Of a stretch of 64,000 nucleotides of DNA, positions 9,484 to 16,974 are shown piece after piece; the first letter of the stretch is position 1; each line of letters starts with the position of its first letter. This DNA is from an uncultured Anaeroplasmataceae bacterium (GTDB lineage: Bacteria > Bacillota_I > Bacilli_A > Acholeplasmatales > Anaeroplasmataceae): the NCBI GenBank assembly GCA_934229785.1, contig CAKQEA010000003.1, positions 62,001-126,000 on the forward strand, given 5' to 3'. The notes beneath the pieces are model-generated. The model had not been told where the DNA came from. It saw only the letters and a list, made by a program, of their open reading frames with translations, and ran no database searches. A program made the position numbers and the translations under genes.

Positions 9484-10719
9484 ATGGATTGTAATGTATT
9501 TGAAAGACATAGAAAAAGTATTTTAGCTCAGATGGATGATAATTCAATTTTAATTGAAGTGTCAAGAAATCCAGAAGCAGAGTCTGTTGTTAAGCAGACA
9601 TATAATTTGAATAGAAATTATTATTATTTATGTGGTGTTATTGAATTTGAAAACATTGTAGTTTTATCGAAAATTAATGGTCATGATACAGAAATGATTT
9701 TTATTAACCCTTATGATGAATTTAAGGCAAAATGGACTGGTGCACCTTTAAGTAAGGAAAGTGTTGAAAAAATATCTGGAATTAAAAGCGTTAGGTATTT
9801 AGACTCTTATAATTCGGTTATTGATAGAATGCTACAGACTGTTGAAAATGTTTATTTAGATGTAAGACCAACAGCTCTTAATTCTATTAAGACAGAAGAT
9901 GAGGTATTAGCAGACACTATTAGAAGTAAATATCCTTGGGTTAATATAAAAAATGCTAGAGGCTTGTTTGCTCATAGTAGAACAATTAAGGAGCCTGAGG
10001 AAATTGAAGAAATGAAGAAGGCAATTGCCATTACTAATGAGGGTATTAAGTCTATTCTAAGAAATATGAAGGAAAGCTATGAATACCAAATTGAATCATA
10101 TTTTGATCAGGCCATTAAGTATTATGGTGCAACAGGTTATGCCTTCCCTACTATTGCAGCAAGTGGTGATAATGCAACTTGTCTTCATTATAGTGAAAAT
10201 AATTCTATTGCTAAAAATGGAGATTTAATCCTATTTGATTTAGGTGCATCTGTTAATATGTATTGCGCTGATATTTCAAGAACATTTCCTGTTAATGGTA
10301 AGTTTACAGATCGTCAGAAAGAATTATATAATATTGTTTTAAAGGGTCAACAAATTGTTTTCAATAATGCCAAGCCTGGTGTTACAACAAGAGAATTAAA
10401 TCAAATTTTAGTTAATTATTATCAAGAGGCTTTAAAAGAAATTGGTTTAATCAAAGAGGATTCAGAGGTATTTAATTACTATTACCATGCAGTATCTCAT
10501 CATATTGGCCTAGATTGTCATGATTTATGTGAATATACGCCTTTAAAGGCTGGTAGTGTTATATCTAATGAGCCAGGTCTTTATATAAAAGAAGAGGGAA
10601 TAGGTATTAGAATTGAAGATGATATTTTAATTACTGAAAATGGTGCTGAATGGTTAAGCCCTCAAATAATAAAAACTGTTGAGGAAATTGAAGAGTTTAT
10701 GGGATTGGAGAATAAATAA
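9484..10719 (+). CDS. M24 family Xaa-Pro aminopeptidase
   Basis: A pita-bread metallopeptidase of 411 residues that releases N-terminal residues ahead of proline. The five metal ligands can be placed: D in F-D-L-G-A, D in A-D-I-S-R-T-F, H in S-H-H-I-G-L-D, E in E-P-G-L-Y and E in R-I-E-D-D. The ~170-residue N-terminal creatinase-like domain is present. The ATG at 9484 follows GGAGG at 9471; the longer frame from 9454 would include that site. Its stop codon shares a base with the start of the next aminopeptidase gene, so the two form a peptide-catabolism operon in the cytoplasm. Confidence 0.9.
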   Translation: MDCNVFERHRKSILAQMDDNSILIEVSRNPEAESVVKQTYNLNRNYYYLCGVIEFENIVVLSKINGHDTEMIFINPYDEFKAKWTGAPLSKESVEKISGIKSVRYLDSYNSVIDRMLQTVENVYLDVRPTALNSIKTEDEVLADTIRSKYPWVNIKNARGLFAHSRTIKEPEEIEEMKKAIAITNEGIKSILRNMKESYEYQIESYFDQAIKYYGATGYAFPTIAASGDNATCLHYSENNSIAKNGDLILFDLGASVNMYCADISRTFPVNGKFTDRQKELYNIVLKGQQIVFNNAKPGVTTRELNQILVNYYQEALKEIGLIKEDSEVFNYYYHAVSHHIGLDCHDLCEYTPLKAGSVISNEPGLYIKEEGIGIRIEDDILITENGAEWLSPQIIKTVEEIEEFMGLENK

Positions 10720-11948
10720 TGAATAAAACAACTTTAAAAAAATATGCAAAGCTTATTGTTAGAATTGGTGCAAATGTTCAAAAAGGACAAGAGGTAATTG
10801 TTTCATCATCTGTTGAAAATGCTTATTTTGTTAAATATGTAGTTGAGGAGGCGTATAAGGCTAAGGCTAAATCAGTTCATGTTGAATGGAGCTGTCAGGA
10901 TATTACTAAGCTTGGTTTTATTTATCAAAGTGAAAAAACCTTATGTGAATTACCACAATGGCAGATAAAAAAACAGGAGCATCAGGTTGATATTCTTCCA
11001 GCAATGATTCACATTATGTCTGATGATCCAGATGGTTTAAAGGGAATTGATCAAAGCAAGGTTGTTGCACGTCAAAGAGCTATTGGTCCTATTATGATGA
11101 AGTATCGTGAGCAGATGGATAATAAATATCAATGGACAATTGTTGGTATTCCTGGTGAAAAATGGGCTAAAAAGATTTTCCCCAATTTAAGTAAAAATAA
11201 GGCAATTGATGCTCTATGGGATGCTATATTAAAGGTTACAAGAGTAAATGGTGATCCTATAAAGAACTGGCAGGAGCATAATCAAAATTTAACTACCAAG
11301 AGTAATAAGCTTAATGATTTACATATCAAAACATTAACCTATAAATCTTCTAATGGTACAGATTTTACTATTGGCTTGAAGGAATGTATGAGATTTGAAG
11401 CCGGAGGTGCATATACGCTTTTTGGTGTATACTATAATCCTAATATGCCAACAGAGGAATGCTTTACATCACCAGATAGAACTACATGTAATGGTATTGT
11501 AATGGCAACAAAGCCTTTGTCCGTTCGTGGCGTTCTTGTTGAAAATTTTGGGTTTAAATTTGAATCTGGTAAGGTTGTTGAGGTGATTGCTCAAAATGAA
11601 GAGCATAAGAGTGTTTTAGAGCATCTTATCGCTACAGATGAAGGAGCATGTCAGCTTGGAGAGGTAGCACTTGTGCCATTTGATTCACCTATTAATCAAA
11701 CTGGATTACTATTCTATAACACACTATATGATGAAAATGCTTGTTGTCATTTAGCCCTTGGTAGAGCTTTTAATGAATGTATTTTGGGTTATAATAAAAT
11801 GAGTGAAGAGGAAATTAAGGCGGTTGATTTAAATAATTCAATGATTCATGTTGATTTTATGATTGGATCAAGTGATTTATCAATAGTTGCAGAAACATAT
11901 GATGGACAAGTAGTACAAATCTTTAAAGATGGTACTTGGGCAATTTAA
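10719..11948 (+). CDS. M29 family aminopeptidase (AmpS/PepS-like)
   Basis: A 409-residue thermophilic-type (M29) metallo-aminopeptidase. Recognisable features include the N-terminal K-Y-A-K-L-I-V-R-I-G-A-N-V-Q-K-G-Q, the conserved F-E-A-G-G-A-Y region with E-E-C-F-T-S-P-D, and C-terminal H-L-A-L-G-R-A-F and H-V-D-F-M-I-G-S that supply metal ligands. Length is normal for the family. The ATG overlaps the upstream M24 stop (TAATG), showing translational coupling. The pair would release free amino acids from short peptides in the cytoplasm. Confidence 0.9.
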   Translation: MNKTTLKKYAKLIVRIGANVQKGQEVIVSSSVENAYFVKYVVEEAYKAKAKSVHVEWSCQDITKLGFIYQSEKTLCELPQWQIKKQEHQVDILPAMIHIMSDDPDGLKGIDQSKVVARQRAIGPIMMKYREQMDNKYQWTIVGIPGEKWAKKIFPNLSKNKAIDALWDAILKVTRVNGDPIKNWQEHNQNLTTKSNKLNDLHIKTLTYKSSNGTDFTIGLKECMRFEAGGAYTLFGVYYNPNMPTEECFTSPDRTTCNGIVMATKPLSVRGVLVENFGFKFESGKVVEVIAQNEEHKSVLEHLIATDEGACQLGEVALVPFDSPINQTGLLFYNTLYDENACCHLALGRAFNECILGYNKMSEEEIKAVDLNNSMIHVDFMIGSSDLSIVAETYDGQVVQIFKDGTWAI

Positions 11949-11956
11949 ATATAAGG

Positions 11957-11981
11957 AAAAAGGACGATTATTCGTCCTTTT
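11957..11981. terminator. Bidirectional terminator between convergent genes
   Basis: AAAAGGACGA-TTAT-TCGTCCTTTT is a symmetric hairpin with A-run and T-run on opposite sides, placed between the plus-strand aminopeptidase and the minus-strand rubrerythrin. Confidence 0.85.
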
Positions 11982-12513
11982 AATAATTTTCTGCCATGAC
12001 TTGAAAATAAGCTTCCTCTTTTTTACAAACAGGGCAAATTTTAGGAGCTGATGTAGCAGTTACCTTGTGACCACAATTTCTACATTCCCAAACAACATCA
12101 CTACTTTTTGTAAATACTTCATTATTTTCTATGTTAGCTAGGAGCTTACTATACCTTTCTTCATGAGATTTTTCAATTTCAGCAATATTTTCAAATAGCT
12201 TTGCAATTTTTGTAAAGCCCTCATCTTTAGCAACATTAGCAAAATCCTTATACATTTTACTCCATTCAAAGTTTTCCCCAGATTTTGCATCATATAAATT
12301 ATTTAATGTTGTAGATAGAAAACCAAGGTTTTCAAACCAAATTCTAGCATGTTCAAGCTCGTTTTCTGCCGTATATTTAAATAATTCACCGATTTGCTCG
12401 AAGCCTTCATTTTTAGCTTTGTCAGAGTATATTAAGTATTTGGTATGAGCCATTGCTTCACCTGTGAAAGCGGTATAGAGATTTTTCTCTGTTTTTGATC
12501 CTTTTAAATCCAT
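11980..12513 (-). CDS. Rubrerythrin
   Basis: A 177-residue non-haem iron peroxidase of anaerobes that reduces hydrogen peroxide. The N-terminal four-helix di-iron domain carries two E-x-x-H-type ligand sets (E-N-E-L-E-H-A near residue 50 and E-I-E-K-S-H-E-E-R-Y near residue 110). The C-terminal rubredoxin-like domain has C-R-N-C-G-H and C-P-V-C-K. AGGAGG lies just upstream of the start on the minus strand. It is monocistronic, and it supports an anaerobic lifestyle for the host. Confidence 0.93.
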   Translation of the reverse strand: MDLKGSKTEKNLYTAFTGEAMAHTKYLIYSDKAKNEGFEQIGELFKYTAENELEHARIWFENLGFLSTTLNNLYDAKSGENFEWSKMYKDFANVAKDEGFTKIAKLFENIAEIEKSHEERYSKLLANIENNEVFTKSSDVVWECRNCGHKVTATSAPKICPVCKKEEAYFQVMAENY

Positions 12514-12581
12514 AAAATCCTCCTTATACTGTTAATATTTGTAAATCCACTAAAAATATTCAAAAAAAGTAAAAAAAGTTC

Positions 12582-12609
12582 TTGCATTATTATTTTTTTT
12601 TGATATAAT
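12582..12609 (+). promoter_or_regulatory. Sigma-70-type promoter of tRNA-Gly
   Basis: TTGCAT (12582-12587) and TATAAT (12604-12609) are separated by 16 bases; the mature tRNA begins 20 bases after the -10. Confidence 0.8.
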
Positions 12610-12628
12610 GATATTGCTTCAAATAAAT

Positions 12629-12703
12629 GCCGCAGTAGTACAACGGTTAGTACCTATGCTTGCCATGCATATGATGACGGTTCGATTCCGTTCTGTGGCT
12701 CCA
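12629..12703 (+). tRNA. tRNA-Gly (anticodon GCC)
   Basis: The cloverleaf folds cleanly: acceptor GCCGCAG pairs with CTGTGGC (one G-U), the anticodon stem TATGC/GCATA holds loop T-T-G-C-C-A-T with anticodon GCC, and the T-arm contains GGTTCGATTCC. The discriminator base is T and the CCA end is encoded (12701-12703). It sits alone, not in a tRNA cluster, with its own promoter and terminator. Confidence 0.97.
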
Positions 12704-12714
12704 ATTAGATTTTT

Positions 12715-12752
12715 AAAGTTTTGGCTTTGTGTCAAGACTTTTTTGTTTTTTA
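12715..12752 (+). terminator. Terminator of tRNA-Gly
   Basis: AAAGTTTTGGC pairs with GTCAAGACTTT (two G-U pairs) and is followed by a T-rich tail. Confidence 0.75.
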
Positions 12753-13339
12753 TAACGCGGTCGATATATGAACGGATTCCAAAATATGAAGCATAACGTA
12801 AGCACAAAAATAAAAGATTGATTCAAACATATATTTTATTTAACCATCATCATAATAATAGTCTCCTTAAAGTTGTCTCTATCTATCACTCTAAAAAGGT
12901 TAAAAGTCAAGTTGTGTAATTGCTTACGATAATAATTACTTTCTCAAACTTCTATATTTGCTGTGAAAATAATTATGATGTGGAAAAATATGTGAAACAA
13001 AATGAGAAAGAATGTTGCACATGAAAAATTAAATATTACAATCTTAAAAAACTGGTCAGTTATAATTTAAAATATGGGTCATTTCGATAAACTATATGTG
13101 AACAATATAGAGGAGATTGATTGTTATGAAGAAAATAACAAATGATTCTATATACAAAACAAGAATGCTTGCTGAACTTGAGCCTTATACTATCTTAAAG
13201 GGAGATAACTAATATTTTAAAAAATTAAATGTTTAAATGAATTTATAAAATTAAAAAGATAACATTTACTTAAAAATATTGGAAAAATTATAATTTAGTT
13301 CTAAAATTATATTAGAAAAGTTAGAAACGAGTTGGTTTT
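12753..13339. other. Gene-poor intergenic region with one tiny ORF
   Basis: Mostly AT-rich DNA without a recognisable gene. The one candidate is a 28-codon ORF at 13126-13212 that starts with M-K-K-I-T-N-D and has an AGGAGA site 10 bases upstream. It could be the surviving 5' end of a lost gene next to the ATPase pseudogene. I could not identify the family. Confidence 0.3.
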
Positions 13340-13827
13340 ATGTTTAATAGAAAGGTAGAAAAGATTTTAAACGAATATTATGAAAATCCTTTGGAGCCAA
13401 TTATTATAATTGATGGAGTTAGGTAAATTGGTAAAAGCTTTATTATAAGAGAAATAGCTTTTAATAAATTTAATAATTATGTTGAAATTGATTTAAAATC
13501 AGATTATGAATGTGAAAGAGTTTTTAAATGTTAAAACAACTAAGACCTTTTATTTGTTAATTAGTTCTTTATATTGATAGTAATACAATTGAAGATACGA
13601 TCATATTTTTAGATGGAATTCAATACTATCTTCATTTAATTATTATGCTTAAAGATTTAAAAAAAAGAAAAAAATATCCCTTTATTGCAAGTAAATCATT
13701 GCTTGGTGTAACTCTTAAGCACATCTTTATACCAATGGGTGCTATTAACGAGGTAAAGATGTATCCAATGGATTTTGAAGAATTTTCCTTGATTAATTTT
13801 AATTGTTATATTGTAATCTTGGTTTAA
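13340..13827 (+). pseudogene. Broken AAA ATPase of the DUF4143 type
   Basis: The N-terminal part reads as a P-loop ATPase (P-I-I-I-I-D-G-V-R, then I-G-K-S), but the glutamine expected before I-G-K-S is a TAA stop at 13434, consistent with a single CAA-to-TAA change. A second stop follows at ~13530 and the frame shifts. The segment at 13645-13785 keeps the typical M-Y-P-M-D-F-E-E-F that precedes the C-terminal domain. The gene then stops exactly where a 45-bp direct repeat begins, and the DUF4143 C-terminal domain is missing. In intact form these proteins are orphan ATPase/nuclease-like genes common in anaerobic gut bacteria. Confidence 0.75.
13780..13824 (+). repeat. 45-bp direct repeat, left copy
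   Basis: Matches 15778-15822 at 43 of 45 positions. The left copy ends the ATPase pseudogene; its -10 equivalent is changed (TGTAAT for TATAAT). The two copies bracket the AbiE genes and the candidate small RNA. Confidence 0.9.
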
Positions 13828-14005
13828 AAAAATTCCTGATATAGCATATAAATTATAGACAAGGTATAATTTTTTGCCTAGGATAAAAATGTTTAGTTAT
13901 ATTGTTGATATTAAGTTAAGTAAAATAACATAGGAATAAAAGTGTAAAAAAGTTGATTTGCCATAATAAATATTATATAATAATATTATCGGTGGTGAAT
14001 AAACA

Positions 14006-14605
14006 ATGATATATGATATTCAAAGTCTAAGAATAAAATATAGTATGTATTCAAATATAAATCAAAAAATTAGTTTAGAAGCGAAAATTGGTAATTTAGT
14101 GCGAATCAAAAAGGGACTTTATACAGATGATTTACTAGCTGATTGTCCGTTGATTTCTAATATATGCTATGAACCATCATATTTATCTTTTGAATATGCT
14201 TTATCTTTTTATGGATTAATACCTGAATATGTATCTATGTATACTGCAGCTTGTTTTAATAAGAAAAATAACAAGAAATATATTGTAAATAATATCTGTT
14301 TTGAATATAGGAGTGTACCTGATGAGGTATTTCCCCATGGCATTTCATTTATGAAAAGCGAATCAGGAATTAGATATAAGATTGCATCTAAGGAAAAGGC
14401 TTTATGTGATACACTATACTCTAAATATCCCGTAAGGACAATAAAGGAACTAAAAATTTTGTTATTTGATGATTTAAGGATTGATGAAAATGAATTCTTA
14501 AATTTAGATTTTAAGTTTATAGAAGAAATTGCACCATTATATCATTCTAATACATTATTAACACTAAAAAATTATTTGAAAGGATTAAAAAATGCAAACA
14601 TTTGA
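14006..14605 (+). CDS. abiEi: AbiEi-like antitoxin / transcriptional regulator
   Basis: A 199-residue protein with the layout of AbiEi antitoxins of type IV abortive-infection systems. A short N-terminal winged-helix-like region ends in V-R-I-K-K-G-L-Y, and the AbiEi domain contains the Y-E-P-S-Y-L-S-F-E-Y-A-L-S-F-Y-G-L-I-P motif and K-A-L-C-D. Such proteins repress their own promoter and counter the toxin indirectly. It overlaps the toxin gene by 14 bases. GGTGG lies upstream of the start. No inverted-repeat operator was obvious at the promoter. Confidence 0.85.
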   Translation: MIYDIQSLRIKYSMYSNINQKISLEAKIGNLVRIKKGLYTDDLLADCPLISNICYEPSYLSFEYALSFYGLIPEYVSMYTAACFNKKNNKKYIVNNICFEYRSVPDEVFPHGISFMKSESGIRYKIASKEKALCDTLYSKYPVRTIKELKILLFDDLRIDENEFLNLDFKFIEEIAPLYHSNTLLTLKNYLKGLKNANI

Positions 14606-15446
14606 ACAAATTATTAAATCATATCATCCTAAAAATTTAGAAGAAACTAAGCTTGTTGTAAGAGAATTAGTTCAGCAAATTGTTTTAATTGGACTTTCTA
14701 GAGGTGGATTTTTTAAGTATGCTAGTTTTTATGGTGGCACTGCTTTAAGAATATTTTATGGTTTGAAACGTTATTCAGAAGATCTTGATTTTACACTTAA
14801 TAAGGTTGATGAAAATTTTTCTATCGAGCCTTTTATTTCTAAGATTAATGAGGTTGCTTTATCATATGGACTTAATTTAATAATAACAACTAAAAACAAA
14901 AAAATAGCAACACCTATTGAAAGTGCATTTGCAAAATTAAACACCTATCAAACATTTATTAGTTTAAATTTAAATGATAATATAATAAGCACGTTGCATA
15001 AAGATGAAGTACTTAAGATAAAATTTGAAATTGATTGTAATCCAGCTTTAGGTTTTAACATAGAAAACAAATGGCTTGATGTGCCTGAATTTGCAAGTGT
15101 TGCCATACTAGATGAATCTAGTTTGTTTTCAGGTAAGATTCATGCTATATTATGTAGAAATTATAAGAATACTGTTAAGGGAAGGGATTATTATGATTTT
15201 CTTTTCTATATTCAAAATAGAGTAAAACCAAATATGAAATATTTAAAAAATAAACTTATAGAATCTAAAAAAATAAATGAATATGATGAATTTGATATTT
15301 CAATATTAAAAAATATGTTAAAAAAGAGGATGAATGAAGTTGATTTTAATCAAGTAAAGTTAGACGCTTCAAGGTTTATTTTTGCTAACGAAGATTTGTC
15401 TTATTATTGTAAAGAATTGTTTATTCAAATGATTGATAAGATATAA
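14592..15446 (+). CDS. abiEii: AbiEii nucleotidyltransferase toxin
   Basis: A 284-residue nucleotidyltransferase of the AbiEii/AbiGii family. The catalytic core F-Y-G-G-T-A-L-R-I-F-Y-G...R-Y-S-E-D-L-D-F is intact (G-G-T-A-L near residue 46, S-E-D-L-D-F near 60), followed by the basic K-G-R-D-Y-Y-D-F motif near residue 197. These toxins modify RNA acceptors with nucleotides and act in phage defence or plasmid/island stabilisation. It is coupled to the upstream antitoxin. The pair lies between two 45-bp direct repeats, suggesting it arrived as a unit. Confidence 0.88.
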   Translation: MQTFEQIIKSYHPKNLEETKLVVRELVQQIVLIGLSRGGFFKYASFYGGTALRIFYGLKRYSEDLDFTLNKVDENFSIEPFISKINEVALSYGLNLIITTKNKKIATPIESAFAKLNTYQTFISLNLNDNIISTLHKDEVLKIKFEIDCNPALGFNIENKWLDVPEFASVAILDESSLFSGKIHAILCRNYKNTVKGRDYYDFLFYIQNRVKPNMKYLKNKLIESKKINEYDEFDISILKNMLKKRMNEVDFNQVKLDASRFIFANEDLSYYCKELFIQMIDKI

Positions 15447-15494
15447 TATTATTTTTGTAAAAGTTAAAGTTAAATTTTATTTTTTTATTCTTCT

Positions 15495-15666
15495 AAATTA
15501 AAAAAGAAGAAGTAAGCCTGCGGCACCTCAAAGGATGCACTGTGCACAACTTACTTCTTCTATATATCACTAACTGTGATATAAAAGTAATCAAATCGAC
15601 CTCTCATTAATTTTTATTAATGGCGTCCCTGCGCAATAAATAATTATTACGTCAAATGAGTTACTT
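15495..15666 (-). ncRNA. Candidate structured small RNA with consensus promoter
   Basis: On the minus strand a perfect promoter (TTGACA, 17-base spacer, TATAAT) predicts a start near 15666. No open frame follows. The ~170-base transcript can form a 5' domain closed by AAAGTAA with TTACTTT that encloses a CATTAAT/ATTAATG hairpin, a TATATCAC/GTGATATA hairpin, and a final GAAGAAGTAAG/CTTACTTCTTC stem followed by six T. It does not match a tRNA, SRP RNA, RNase P or tmRNA signature I know. A 6S-like RNA or an unrelated regulatory RNA are both possible. Confidence 0.6.
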
Positions 15667-15672
15667 TCTTAT

Positions 15673-15701
15673 ATTATACATAAGTGTTTTCTTATTGTCA
15701 A
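15673..15701 (-). promoter_or_regulatory. Perfect-consensus promoter of the candidate small RNA
   Basis: Minus-strand TTGACA (15701-15696) and TATAAT (15678-15673) are exactly 17 bases apart, matching the vegetative consensus at all 12 positions. Confidence 0.88.
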
Positions 15702-15777
15702 AAAAAGTTTGCAATTAATGGATAATTTAAGTTATTAAGATTTTAACTATTGATAAAATTTAGCTTGAAAAAAAGTA

Positions 15778-15822
15778 GAATTTTTCTTGATTAATTTTAA
15801 TTGTTATATTATAATCTTGGTT
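15778..15822 (+). repeat. 45-bp direct repeat, right copy, containing the queT promoter
   Basis: Matches 13780-13824 with two mismatches. This copy contains TTGATT (15787-15792), a 17-base spacer and TATAAT (15810-15815), the promoter that feeds the preQ1 riboswitch and queT. Confidence 0.9.
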
Positions 15823-15833
15823 GTCAATTTAAA

Positions 15834-15928
15834 TAAGACAGTTCGTAACCATCCTGTCTATAAACAAAACTAGGGAAATGACAAAGCTTTTATTAGGAGG
15901 TTACTATTTTTTTAGTGACCTCTTTTTT
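15834..15928 (+). promoter_or_regulatory. preQ1-I riboswitch with terminator expression platform
   Basis: The aptamer is AGACAG (15836-15841) paired with CTGTCT (15854-15859) around a loop ending in GTAACC-ATC, followed by the A-rich tail ATAAACAAAACTAGG that forms the pseudoknot typical of class I preQ1 riboswitches. A terminator follows (GAGGTTACTA 15897-15906 with TAGTGACCTC 15913-15922, then six T). GTAACC of the aptamer loop (15845-15850) is complementary to GGTTAC (15899-15904) of the terminator, so ligand-free RNA can antiterminate. The prediction is an OFF switch for the queuosine-precursor transporter. Confidence 0.88.
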
Positions 15929-15948
15929 GATTTTGAAAGGAGATAATT

Positions 15949-16854
15949 ATGAAGAAAATTAATATAAAGTTTTTAGCAGAATCTGCTATTATTGCAGCTT
16001 TATATGCTGCATTAACATGGTTATTTGCTCCAATTAGTTATGGTTCAGTACAATTTAGAATTTCTGAAGTGTTGGTGCTTTTAGTGGTATTTAATCCTAA
16101 ATATGCTGTTGCTTTAATTATTGGATGCTTTGTTTCAAATATTACATCAAGCCTTGGTTGGTATGATATGGTATTTGGTACTTTAGCAACAACGCTTGCT
16201 GTTATTCCTATGTGCTTTATAAAAAAGATGCCAATTGCAGCTATTTTCCCAGTTATTAGTAATGCAATTATTGTATCTATCGAGCTAGGACTTGCCTTTA
16301 ATTTATGGGGAGGAGCATTTTTCTATGATGTTTTAACTGTAGGTTTAGGTGAATTGGTTGTTTTATATGCGCTAGGTATTCCACTTATGTATGCTTTAGC
16401 TAAAAATAATGCTATTGTTGAAATGATGGAGTTAGATGTATCTCATGTTGAGAATTATTCATTTATTACATTAAAAAACATGGTTGTTATTGCTTTAGGT
16501 GTGTTAGGAGTTATTTTGTTTATTGCTTACCCATTTTATAATGAGATTATAGAAGAGGAAGCTGTTAATTATTCAGCTATGGCAATGATAAAAAATAATC
16601 CTTATACTTGCATATTTGTTATTGCTTCAGTTATATATGGATTAATGGTTCTTATTAAAAATAAATGGTTAAAGCTTTTGGGTATGATTATAGCTATAAT
16701 AGGAATTGTTATTGCATATGTTTTAACTGGATATAATAATCATGAATGTTTATCATATGGTTATTATTATGGCTATATTGTATTTATTTGTTTGTTGATT
16801 TTAACGGCAGTTTTATTAGTAGTTAGAAATAAAAATGTTTGCAATTTAGAATAA
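15949..16854 (+). CDS. queT: QueT-family queuosine precursor transporter, with C-terminal membrane extension
   Basis: The first ~165 residues match the QueT S-component family: A-E-S-A-I-I-A-A-L-Y-A-A-L-T-W, the V-Q-F-R-I-S-E-V-L motif near residue 35, and about five membrane helices. The preQ1-I riboswitch directly upstream confirms the substrate class. QueT works with a shared energy-coupling (ECF) module, not encoded here. At 301 residues the protein is nearly twice the usual size; residues ~175-300 add about four hydrophobic helices that I do not recognise. AAAGGAGA precedes the ATG. Confidence 0.88.
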   Translation: MKKINIKFLAESAIIAALYAALTWLFAPISYGSVQFRISEVLVLLVVFNPKYAVALIIGCFVSNITSSLGWYDMVFGTLATTLAVIPMCFIKKMPIAAIFPVISNAIIVSIELGLAFNLWGGAFFYDVLTVGLGELVVLYALGIPLMYALAKNNAIVEMMELDVSHVENYSFITLKNMVVIALGVLGVILFIAYPFYNEIIEEEAVNYSAMAMIKNNPYTCIFVIASVIYGLMVLIKNKWLKLLGMIIAIIGIVIAYVLTGYNNHECLSYGYYYGYIVFICLLILTAVLLVVRNKNVCNLE

Positions 16855-16877
16855 ATATTAAAGCATTATAAGTTCTT

Positions 16878-16920
16878 AAGGGATTGATGTCTATATATTA
16901 TAGATGTCAATCCTTTTTCT
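16878..16920 (+). terminator. Terminator after queT
   Basis: AAGGGATTGATGTCTATA and its complement form a long stem ending in CCTTTTTCTT. Confidence 0.85.
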
Positions 16921-16974
16921 TATGATTTTTTTAATGAAAAAAAGAATAGGTTTAATATTTAATTGCTGTCCTTT

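Noticed and set aside
12608..12807. Two overlapping ORFs of 62 codons on opposite strands
   Set aside because: Both run through tRNA-Gly and its terminator.
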